Origin: Solirubrobacterales bacterium
Lineage (GTDB): Bacteria; Actinomycetota; Thermoleophilia; Solirubrobacterales; Solirubrobacteraceae
DNA length: 6,491 nucleotides
Assembly (NCBI GenBank): GCA_009781575.1
Contig: WQXW01000105.1
Location: 1 to 6,491, forward strand
Direction: 5' to 3'
The position numbers were made by a program, and so were the translations under genes. Shown here piece after piece: positions 1-6,450 of the stretch (the stretch's first letter is position 1; each line of letters begins with the position of its first letter). The notes below the pieces were generated by a model. That model was not told the origin of the DNA, searched no databases, and saw only the letters and a list, made by a program, of their open reading frames with translations.

Positions 1-1381
1 CAGGGCGCGCCACGCCCACTTCCTCGGGCCCCGGGCCGCTCATGTCGGCCGGCACTCCCCATATCGTGATCGTCGACGCCAGCACGTTGGCGGCGGCAGA
101 GGTTTCTTCGACCGTCGAGGTGATGCCATAGTCGGCGCCGGTGCGCACATGCCCGCGCACGTGCACCGTGAAGCCCTTGTCGACTTCAAACCCCAGATCC
201 ACCGGGGTTCCTTCCGGGGGCACCAGGTTGTAGATCGGCTTGGTGACCCAGTTCGGCGCGCCCACGCCCAGCGTGTAGAGCACGGAGGCGGTGCCGATCA
301 GCGAGGTCAGGGGACATTCGCCGGCGTAGAAGGTCACCTGAGCACAGCGTCCCACAGCGACCGTGTTCCCCACCAGACCCGTCGGCAGCGCGACATGCAC
401 ATCGTGCAGTGAGCCGGCCGCGACCGGCGCGCCGTGGGCGTTGGCCACCGTGGTCAGCGCGAACGAGGTCGTCAGATTCACGTGCGCGCCCGCCTGCGAG
501 GACGCCGTTTCCGCGAAGAACGAACCCGGCACCACTCCGAACGGCGCCGGCGTCGCGCTCACCTGCGAGAGCTGGGAGACGCTCGCCGCCGCCGCGCCGC
601 CGCCCGACACGGTGGCCGCGTTCACGACGGCCGCGGGCGCGTTGTGGGGCACGGCGACCGTCACTTCCACTGCGAGGCCGTCACCGGGGACCACCGGCTC
701 GTCGTAGGTGCACGTCAACGTCGCGAGCGTGCAACTCATCCTCGAGGGGCTTTCGTGATTCTGTTCGTATGCCGCCTGGCCGCTGATCGCGCTCGCTTCC
801 AATCCCGCCGGCAGCGCGTCGCTGAGCGTCACGACGCCCGTGGCCGCCCCCTGTCCGACATTCATCGCGGTCACGCGGAGCACGCCGATGCCATCGCCGC
901 CCGGTACCGCCACGGCCACGGTCGCGCTCGCCGGGCTGCCCGTGAGTTCCGTCGAGTCGGCGCTCAGCTGCGCCACCGCTTTGAATGCGAGCGCGCCCGA
1001 GAAGGTGACGCTGTAGGGGGATTCGCCGCCCTTGGGTCCGCCGGGTCCGCCGCTGACCAGCACCTTGCCACCGGCGCCACCGATCGTCGACAGCGCATCC
1101 AGGGCCGTTTCCACCTCTGTCGCGCTCGCGTCGAAGGGGACCGCAGCGGTCGTCTGGCCCCCGAAGGCGAGCTTGAACGTGCCGCCCGTGCCGTACACCC
1201 GCACCTGCTGCACCTCGCGCGCGGCGGGCGGCAGGTTCGTGGGCAACGTCTCGGAGGTGATCTTCCAGCGGGGGGCCCCGGCGGCCTGCGCCTGGGCCGC
1301 GGCCGCCGCTCCGAGCAGCGAGCCCAGCGCGAGCAGGGCCGAGGCGACGGTGGCCGCGGTGGATCTGCGCGGGCGAGTCAT
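1..1381 (-). CDS. Exported DUF11-type surface protein, 3'-truncated by window edge
   Basis: The first 460 residues are present and uninterrupted; the C-terminus lies beyond position 1. Residues 1-34 form a signal peptide: basic MTRPRR, then an Ala/Leu-rich core ending near AQAQAAG. Residues 55-155 form a beta-rich module (F-x-L-x-F-G-G-Q-T-T, an AS-x-x-x-V-x-x-AL segment, a GGPGGP loop) of a kind I associate with actinobacterial secreted proteins. Residues 165-260 match the DUF11 pattern: 'NVGQGAATGV', 'LPAGL', a C217/C224 pair, and a closing 'NAATVSG'. Residues 278-445 resemble a segment common in large Thermoleophilia surface proteins ('AGAHVNLTTSF', 'LPTGLVGN', C346 and C356). The ATG at 1381 shares ATGA with the stop of the upstream NHL gene and has GAGG six bases upstream, which fixes the start. 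No enzyme motif is visible. A structural or adhesive extracellular role is inferred. Family-level call is fairly sure, function is not. Confidence 0.88.
   Translation of the reverse strand, partial: MTRPRRSTAATVASALLALGSLLGAAAAAQAQAAGAPRWKITSETLPTNLPPAAREVQQVRVYGTGGTFKLAFGGQTTAAVPFDASATEVETALDALSTIGGAGGKVLVSGGPGGPKGGESPYSVTFSGALAFKAVAQLSADSTELTGSPASATVAVAVPGGDGIGVLRVTAMNVGQGAATGVVTLSDALPAGLEASAISGQAAYEQNHESPSRMSCTLATLTCTYDEPVVPGDGLAVEVTVAVPHNAPAAVVNAATVSGGGAAAASVSQLSQVSATPAPFGVVPGSFFAETASSQAGAHVNLTTSFALTTVANAHGAPVAAGSLHDVHVALPTGLVGNTVAVGRCAQVTFYAGECPLTSLIGTASVLYTLGVGAPNWVTKPIYNLVPPEGTPVDLGFEVDKGFTVHVRGHVRTGADYGITSTVEETSAAANVLASTITIWGVPADMSGPGPEEVGVARP
1378..1381 (-). other. ATGA stop/start overlap between NHL gene and DUF11-type gene
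   Basis: The minus strand reads ATGA here: ATG (1381-1379) starts the DUF11-type gene and TGA (1380-1378) ends the NHL gene. A four-base overlap is the classic arrangement for translational coupling in an operon. Both reading frames are long and open, so the overlap is not an accident of choosing a start. Confidence 0.9.
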
Positions 1382-4300
1382 CGGCCGCCTCGCCGATTTG
1401 CCGCGGGCGCGCCCCGGCGTTTGAGCGCTCGCCTCGCCTTCGCGCAGCTGCGCGCGCGCCCGCCGCCTCGCCTCTTCACACATTTCGCCGGAGGCTTGGC
1501 CTTGGGTCGTCGCACGCATCTGCCGTGGCTCGCCAATGTGTTCCTGGAGCACTGCCGCTTGGTCACGGTGGCGGTCGCGGGCGCGTTGATCGTCACATTG
1601 CCGAGGCCGGTGAAGAGCGCACTCGCCGGCGCCGTCGGCGTCGTGGGTGTGGACACGGGATTGCTGCATTCTTCACTCGACGCGCAGCTCACCGGTTGCG
1701 TCGGCGCCGGGAAGCCTCCACCGACGCGCGCGTCGTAGATGTCGGCCACGCCGCCGTCGGTGTCCTGTGGCACGAGACTCTGGTAGGTGAAGAAGAACGC
1801 GTTGTCGCCGTTTTCGGAGATGGCGGCCAGCGCGGACGGCGCGGAGCTCGTTCCCGAGGAGATCAGATAGATCACGCCGTCGCGATACTCGTAGACATCT
1901 TCCTGCTGGTTCACGTCGCGGGTCACGAGCGATTCCTCGGTGTCGAAGAAGACCGCGCCGCTGTTTGTCACATCGTGCAGGACCACGGGTGGGTGTATCG
2001 CGCTGAAGCCGGTGCGCTGGATCGCGTAGAGCGTTGGGGACCCGTTCGCGGGCGGCGCACCATCGGGTCGGCACGACACACATGCCGTCGCGCCGCTTTC
2101 CGCGTCGTACTCGTAGATCGCGGCCTGGCCGTCGTTCTGGTAGGGGGTGATCTGGTTTCCGCTCAGAAAGGCCACGTGGCGCCCGTCGGGCGACATCGCC
2201 GCCTGGCGGTCTTCGCCGCCATACCGTCCTTCGGGTTTCCCGATCGCGCCGACCACTGTGAGCGAGCCGTCGTGCAGGAGATAGACGTCTTCCGTATTCG
2301 CTCCCCCCCACAGGTACACATAGGAGAGGTCGGGCGTGGCGCCGATCACTTCTTCTCCCGAGAACGCACCGGCGGTTTGGCCCACGAAACGGAGCTCACC
2401 GGAGGCGACTTCGTATTCATAGATTCCGCCGCCCCGCGGAGCGCCTTCCGCGAGCGGGTCGCCGCAGTAGAAGAGCACCTTCGAGCCGCCCGCCGCGGCC
2501 ACGATGAACTGCGCGCCGTCGGGCGCGGGCTGGCCGGCGTCGCCGCTCAGGTGCGAGACCGACACCTCGCGCGTTTCGCCTCCCACCCGCGCGTAGAGCT
2601 CGTGCGTGCCTTCCTTGGGACTGACGAAGAACACAGTCGAGCCGTCCTGGGAGACCGCGCTCTGGTAGAACGGCGTCCCGATCTCCGGCTCGTCGTAGTT
2701 CAGGCCCCGGGTTTCACCGTCGTTGGCGAGCACCGCCCCACCGGGCAGCAGCGCGCCGGTGTGTGGCGCGACATTGACCGTTTCGAGCTTCCCGTCGGCG
2801 TACTCGTAGAGGTTCAGCGCCGACGATCCCTGCGTCTGTGCGGTCATCGGCTTGCGCGTCGCAAACACGATGTGGCTGAGGTCGCTCGATGCGCCCAGAA
2901 ACAGCGATTCCCAGGGAGAGAGATCCGGCAGGGTGGGCGGTTCCGACACCCACGTGAAGGAGCCGTCGGCTTCGCGCCGGTAGACCTGTGAGGGCTGTTC
3001 GTAGGAGGGCGCCACTTCGCGGTGACCCTGGGCTTCGGGGTCGATCGGGTAGGCGGTCTGGATCACGGCCTCCCGCAGGTCCGGCGTCATACCGACCACA
3101 TACGGCGCGTCGACCGGGCTTTCCGTCGCGCGGGCCACTGTCGGGGGCGTGATCGCGGTCGTCCCCCACGCGCCGGCGGTGCGGCGCGCCACGTAATCGC
3201 TGATCGTCCCGGCGGTCGCGCCGGGCAGCGGCAGCTGACTGTAGAACGCGAGCCCTTCGCCATCCGCTTCGGTGGCGATCATGGCCCGCGGCGGCGCTCC
3301 GTTCTTCACAGCAGGCGTCACCTGCTCGTATGCGCGGCATTCGGCCAGCGCCGCGGAGGCCCCCGTGCGGTAGGCCGCGTTCGGGCACGCCCCACCCGCG
3401 GTCGTGAACGACTCTTCGGGCCCCGCGATCGTGCCCAGCGCGTTTTCGGCGACCGCGCGCAGATGGTAGGCGACGCCGGGGCGCAGGCCGGAGATGCTCT
3501 CTTTGACTACGGCGTATTCGGTGCCGCTGCCGATCGTCTGCGACGCTGTCGCATTTTCGGGCTGACCTGCGATCCAGTATTGGAAGTGAACGCTGGTCGC
3601 CTGACCGTTGGGGTTGACGAGCACCGCCGGCGTCACCGATGTGGCAGACGGTTCGGCGATCGGCAGCAGACCAAATGACGCCTTCGCCTTGGTCGTAAAG
3701 GTCGCATCGGCGCCGTCGACAACGCATTTGCGGCCGCTTTCGCATTCGTTTTCGGCGACCAGTCGAAAATGGTATGTGGTGTCGGGCTGCAGCTCGCCGA
3801 CATCGGCGCTGACGGGCGCTTCGGAGAAGGTTGCGGTCAGCGGACCGGCCGTGGATGTTTCTTTGACAGACGGATTTGCGTAGCCGCCCTGCGCAAACGC
3901 TTCAGCGCTGAGGTACTGAAAGCGATATGTGGTGGCGTGATTCTCCGGGCTGACGATCGCGGCAAGCGTCGCGCCGGTCGAACCGACGGCGCCGGCCGAC
4001 TCGCTGCCTTCGCGAATCGCTGGTCCGGGTGGCGGCAGCGGGATCTCGATGAGTCCGTACGCCTCCTCACCGGGAACGGCGTACACGACTCCAGCGTGCT
4101 CGTCCACGGCGATCGCGTTCTTGGGCAGGATCCCAGGCGCCACATCCCACTGCTCGATCTCGTTGCCAGACGCGTTGAACTCGACCATACCGCTGTATCC
4201 TTCCGGCACCGGGGGCTGGCAGCCGTTCCCCCCAGTCTGCGTGCACACGTATTCATTGGAGACCGGATCGAAGATGGTGTCATACACAAACAGGTTGCCG

Positions 4301-5253
4301 GCTGGGTCCACCGCAACAGCCCAATGCTTTGGGTCGAGACCGAACGTGTCGTCGAGAGTGAACAGCGCTTCTCCGCCCTCACCGCGCTTGACGACAGCTC
4401 CCCCAAAGAATTTATACCTTTCGATGACTTCGTCTTTCGGGAGAAATTCCACCTTTTTTTCCGCTTCCTTGACCGTAAAGCCCGTATAGAATCCCGGTTC
4501 TGCGCCGACCGCAAACAGTTCTGTGCTCTGCCCCGGCAATTCGATCTGCGATACAAAGGTCCCGGTTGGTTCGAAATGCTCAAGTCGTTCCTTGTCGGCA
4601 ACCCATACAGTGCCGCTGGAGTCGATCGCGACGTGGGCCCCGTATTCGGCGAACTGACCGGCTCCCGTCCCTGGGGCACCCGTCTGGCATTGATCGCCCG
4701 ACGCGGCGGTGCATACATCCCGTTCGGCTTCGGTGGTCGTGGTCTCTTCCGTCTTCGTCTTGTTGACATCCTTGCCGAACATGAGGATGAATTCGCCCGA
4801 CTCGCTGAACTTCTCGACCCTGTAGTTACGTCCGTCATAGACGTAGACGTCATGCCACGACGGGCTCGACTGGTCGTTGTCCACGGCAACTCTGAGAATG
4901 CTCGAGTTGAACTCCCCCGCGCCGGCGCCATACAACCCACGCTGACATCCGGTCGCGCTGGTGCAGACCTCCAGCTTCTGCGCCCCGTCCACCACGCCCC
5001 AGCCAAATGCCTTCGCGAAACGCAACGATGCACCCTGCGGTTCGAAAACCGAGACACGGGCGTTGTTCGCCTCGGCGACATACACGTCGCCGTTCGATTC
5101 ATCCACCGCAACGCCCGTCGGTTGCTCCAGCTGTCCCGCTTCGGTGCCGCCTTCGCCAATCTCCACGTCCGCGCTCGCCACGGGCGACCACAGCGCAACG
5201 CTCGCGATCGCCAGACAGAGCGCCGAGACGGCGGCGCGTAACAGCGAGCTCAT
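1378..5253 (-). CDS. Exported NHL-repeat / Fn3 / PD40 beta-propeller protein
   Basis: 1291 residues starting at MSSLL. Residues 1-28 are a signal peptide with likely cleavage after VASA. Residues 33-400 hold NHL-type repeats (for example PTGVAVD, DVYVAEANN, HVAIDSSG). Three Cys-x(5-7)-Cys loops lie among them (C97/C103, C181/C189, C337/C345), the first two followed by a GAG-E/Q-F blade start. Residues 414-522 and 525-618 are two Fn3-like domains with matching 'YHFRLVAEN' and 'YHLRAVAEN' strands. A conserved linker with C623 and 'CRAYEQV' (639-645) follows. Residues 720-1185 are PD40/WD40-like blades with starts such as MSPDGRHVAF and ends such as IYEY, plus a CxxC at C1058/C1061. Residues 1233-1291 are a tail with 22 Lys/Arg, no acidic residues and four evenly spaced Cys. 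No catalytic motif or LPXTG anchor is seen. NHL and PD40 folds usually mediate binding, so extracellular ligand or matrix binding is inferred. A GTG eight codons upstream (5277) is possible, but the ATG at 5253 gives a better signal peptide. Confidence 0.92.
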   Translation of the reverse strand: MSSLLRAAVSALCLAIASVALWSPVASADVEIGEGGTEAGQLEQPTGVAVDESNGDVYVAEANNARVSVFEPQGASLRFAKAFGWGVVDGAQKLEVCTSATGCQRGLYGAGAGEFNSSILRVAVDNDQSSPSWHDVYVYDGRNYRVEKFSESGEFILMFGKDVNKTKTEETTTTEAERDVCTAASGDQCQTGAPGTGAGQFAEYGAHVAIDSSGTVWVADKERLEHFEPTGTFVSQIELPGQSTELFAVGAEPGFYTGFTVKEAEKKVEFLPKDEVIERYKFFGGAVVKRGEGGEALFTLDDTFGLDPKHWAVAVDPAGNLFVYDTIFDPVSNEYVCTQTGGNGCQPPVPEGYSGMVEFNASGNEIEQWDVAPGILPKNAIAVDEHAGVVYAVPGEEAYGLIEIPLPPPGPAIREGSESAGAVGSTGATLAAIVSPENHATTYRFQYLSAEAFAQGGYANPSVKETSTAGPLTATFSEAPVSADVGELQPDTTYHFRLVAENECESGRKCVVDGADATFTTKAKASFGLLPIAEPSATSVTPAVLVNPNGQATSVHFQYWIAGQPENATASQTIGSGTEYAVVKESISGLRPGVAYHLRAVAENALGTIAGPEESFTTAGGACPNAAYRTGASAALAECRAYEQVTPAVKNGAPPRAMIATEADGEGLAFYSQLPLPGATAGTISDYVARRTAGAWGTTAITPPTVARATESPVDAPYVVGMTPDLREAVIQTAYPIDPEAQGHREVAPSYEQPSQVYRREADGSFTWVSEPPTLPDLSPWESLFLGASSDLSHIVFATRKPMTAQTQGSSALNLYEYADGKLETVNVAPHTGALLPGGAVLANDGETRGLNYDEPEIGTPFYQSAVSQDGSTVFFVSPKEGTHELYARVGGETREVSVSHLSGDAGQPAPDGAQFIVAAAGGSKVLFYCGDPLAEGAPRGGGIYEYEVASGELRFVGQTAGAFSGEEVIGATPDLSYVYLWGGANTEDVYLLHDGSLTVVGAIGKPEGRYGGEDRQAAMSPDGRHVAFLSGNQITPYQNDGQAAIYEYDAESGATACVSCRPDGAPPANGSPTLYAIQRTGFSAIHPPVVLHDVTNSGAVFFDTEESLVTRDVNQQEDVYEYRDGVIYLISSGTSSAPSALAAISENGDNAFFFTYQSLVPQDTDGGVADIYDARVGGGFPAPTQPVSCASSEECSNPVSTPTTPTAPASALFTGLGNVTINAPATATVTKRQCSRNTLASHGRCVRRPKAKPPAKCVKRRGGGRARSCAKARRALKRRGAPAANRRGGR
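1388..1391 (-). promoter_or_regulatory. Ribosome binding site of the DUF11-type gene
   Basis: On the minus strand GAGG sits six bases before the ATG at 1381. It lies inside the last codons of the upstream NHL gene, so the ribosome finishing that gene passes over it. This supports the chosen start and translational coupling. Confidence 0.7.
4453..4459 (-). other. In-frame A-AAA-AAG slippery heptamer inside the NHL gene
   Basis: The minus strand reads GAA AAA AAG at codons 265-267 of the NHL protein, so the heptamer A AAA AAG sits in the frame that favours -1 slippage in genes such as dnaX. A purine-rich AAGGAAG lies just upstream. A -1 shift would add 13 codons and stop at TAA (4414-4412), giving a product of about 280 residues limited to the NHL part. 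The sequence is seen directly; functional frameshifting is speculative, and no downstream stem-loop was established. Confidence 0.3.
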
Positions 5254-5255
5254 CA
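5251..5255 (-). other. TGATG stop/start overlap between collagen-like gene and NHL gene
   Basis: On the minus strand TGA (5255-5253) ends the collagen-like gene and ATG (5253-5251) starts the NHL gene, sharing one base. The bases before this ATG (GACGGGTACCGGC) hold no good Shine-Dalgarno, so the NHL gene probably depends on termination and re-initiation from the upstream gene. That is inference from layout. Confidence 0.8.
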
Positions 5256-6161
5256 GCCGGTACCCGTCACGGCCCACGTGCCGTAGACGGTCCCGTATTC
5301 AGGCGCGGCCGGAAATGGTTCGGTGAATTCCCACACGGCGACCAGGGCGCCGGTCACGCCCGCGCCCGAAGTGCGCCCGCGCGGCGTGACCACATACGGA
5401 ACATGCGGACCGCCGCTGAACGGTTCACCTGCTTCTGCCTGCTCGGTGAAAACGCAGAGATTGCCTTCGGCCGCACCCGGGTCATCATCGGTGCCCTTGC
5501 ATTCGCCTTTTTCGATCGAAGGCGCAGGATGGCTGCTTTCTTTTTCCCCTTCACCCAGGTGGATGATGTGGACCTGTTTTTCGGTCAGCCCCATCTTTTC
5601 CCCGCGTTCTTCCCCCTCCACTTTGATCGGGATCGAGAACGAGATCGGCGCATATTGGAAGTGGGCATCGACGACGGTCGCCCAGGAGCCCGTCTCGGTC
5701 GCCCCCTTCGGGAGTACGCCGCCGGCGGTCCACGGCGAGCCCGGGGCGCCTTCGCTGCCGTTGCACACCAGCGTGTGGCCGCTGGCGGAGCTCACTTCCG
5801 CGCCCCCTTCTTCACATTTTTCGCTGCCCACGGTCTTCGCGCCTTTGAACGACGCGCTCGTCACGCTCGTCCCATTCGTGCCGGGCTTTCCTTCCCTGCC
5901 CGCTTCACCGGGGGCGCCCTGTGCTCCCCGCTTGCCTTCCGCGCCCGGGGGGCCGGTGGGGCCGGCGAGTCCCTGTGCACCGTTGGCCCCCGGCTTCCCG
6001 TCCGTCCCCTTCAGTTCTTTGAGCACCTTCGGGCTGATCTGGCGCGCGGAGGTGATCAGGTAGCGCTTCGCCGCAAGTGCGCCCCCCGACATGGCAAACA
6101 CGAGCGCCAGCGTGGCGGCCACGTTTGCATACGTCACACGATTGCGTACCGCTGAGAACAT
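5253..6161 (-). CDS. Exported collagen-like (Gly-X-Y) protein
   Basis: 302 residues. The N-terminus (MFSAVRNRVTYANVAATLAL) is of a type very common in Thermoleophilia secreted proteins: basic start, hydrophobic core at residues 12-31, likely cleavage near ALA-AKRY, or retention as a membrane anchor. A short charged segment, 'QISPKVLKELKG', precedes 16 uninterrupted Gly-X-Y triplets (residues 52-99). The C-terminal 200 residues form a globular domain with 'GSPWTAGGVLPKGATETGSW' and four cysteines (C116, C133, C221, C236) that could pair. This C-terminal domain resembles those attached to collagen stretches in the same bacterial class; I know no assigned function. The collagen part should trimerise, so a trimeric surface stalk with a head is inferred. 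The start at 6161 is chosen over an in-frame one at 6299 because of its strong ribosome binding site and proper signal sequence. It is the first gene of the operon and shares one base with the NHL gene. Confidence 0.92.
   Translation of the reverse strand: MFSAVRNRVTYANVAATLALVFAMSGGALAAKRYLITSARQISPKVLKELKGTDGKPGANGAQGLAGPTGPPGAEGKRGAQGAPGEAGREGKPGTNGTSVTSASFKGAKTVGSEKCEEGGAEVSSASGHTLVCNGSEGAPGSPWTAGGVLPKGATETGSWATVVDAHFQYAPISFSIPIKVEGEERGEKMGLTEKQVHIIHLGEGEKESSHPAPSIEKGECKGTDDDPGAAEGNLCVFTEQAEAGEPFSGGPHVPYVVTPRGRTSGAGVTGALVAVWEFTEPFPAAPEYGTVYGTWAVTGTG
5865..6008 (-). repeat. Collagen-like Gly-X-Y triplet tract (16 triplets)
   Basis: Residues 52-99 of the first gene have glycine at every third position without a break (G52 to G97). 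X and Y positions contain several prolines, lysines and glutamates (for example GPTGPPGAEGKRG). The charged pairs such as K-R and E-A/R-E are typical of bacterial collagens, which lack hydroxyproline and use ion pairs for stability. At 48 residues it is short for a collagen domain. Confidence 0.9.
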
Positions 6162-6167
6162 CGACTT

Positions 6168-6179
6168 CCTCTCCTCCTC
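6168..6179 (-). promoter_or_regulatory. Strong ribosome binding site of the collagen-like gene
   Basis: The minus strand reads GAGGAGGAGAGG directly before AAGTCG and the ATG at 6161. It gives two or three overlapping Shine-Dalgarno matches, with the nearest GAGG six bases from the start. This decides the start at MFSAV and suggests efficient loading of ribosomes onto the operon. Confidence 0.85.
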
Positions 6180-6395
6180 GTGAATTGAAAGGGCCTCAGC
6201 TGTGTGAAGCGCGACGGATCCCGCGCATCTCGCCAGCTTGGCCCTGCCGTCCGCCCGCGGTGGCGCGAGCCCCGCTGCGAGCTCACGCCGCACTGGCACC
6301 GCCGAGCCGCGGCGCGCAGGGTCCCGGCCTGCGGTGCGGCAAAGTGGTGGCCCTCAACCGTCCTTGTGCAGACGGCGGCCAGACCAGTCATCGCG

Positions 6396-6405
6396 TGCGA
6401 TCGCA
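6396..6405. repeat. Perfect 10-bp palindrome TGCGATCGCA
   Basis: TGCGATCGCA reads the same on both strands. It lies about 235 bases upstream of the first start codon and directly touches the hairpin at 6404-6418. It could be a dimeric regulator site, but GC-rich palindromes of this length also occur by chance. Confidence 0.4.
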
Positions 6406-6418
6406 TCGGAGGCCGATG
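6404..6418. repeat. Inverted repeat CATCGG-AGG-CCGATG
   Basis: Six-base perfect arms flank a three-base loop. It lacks a T-run on either side, so it does not look like an intrinsic terminator. An operator or an RNA hairpin in the leader is possible. Confidence 0.45.
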
Positions 6419-6450
6419 ATCGCGTCCGCTTCACGGTCCGCGCAAGTCCA

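Noticed and set aside
434..1738. 434-codon open frame on the plus strand
   Set aside because: Extremely Arg-rich, spans the antisense of two real genes and their junction, and shows no family resemblance.
1525..2991. 488-codon open frame on the plus strand
   Set aside because: It lies antisense within the NHL gene, is Arg/His/Gly-rich without any domain pattern, and has no ribosome binding site of note. High GC makes such shadows common.
3837..5198. 453-codon minus-strand frame overlapping the NHL gene
   Set aside because: Same strand but another frame; it lacks the NHL pattern and is rich in Arg/Ser, as expected of a shifted frame.
3769..5241. 490-codon open frame on the plus strand
   Set aside because: Antisense to the NHL/Fn3 region; composition is that of a shadow frame, with no signal sequence or motif.
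5007..6155. 382-codon open frame on the plus strand
   Set aside because: Antisense to the collagen-like gene and the start of the NHL gene; the sequence is low-complexity Arg/Ala/Phe-rich.
6162..6299. 46-codon N-terminal extension of the collagen-like gene to an in-frame start at 6299
   Set aside because: The extension is Ala/Arg-rich, would bury the signal sequence, and would translate through the strong Shine-Dalgarno at 6168-6179. The start at 6161 fits the family.
6134..6406. 90-codon minus-strand open frame in the leader
   Set aside because: It runs into the first gene in another frame, has no ribosome binding site, and looks like random high-GC sequence.
6404..6418. Intrinsic terminator of a gene to the right
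   Set aside because: The hairpin is short and has no T-run on either strand.
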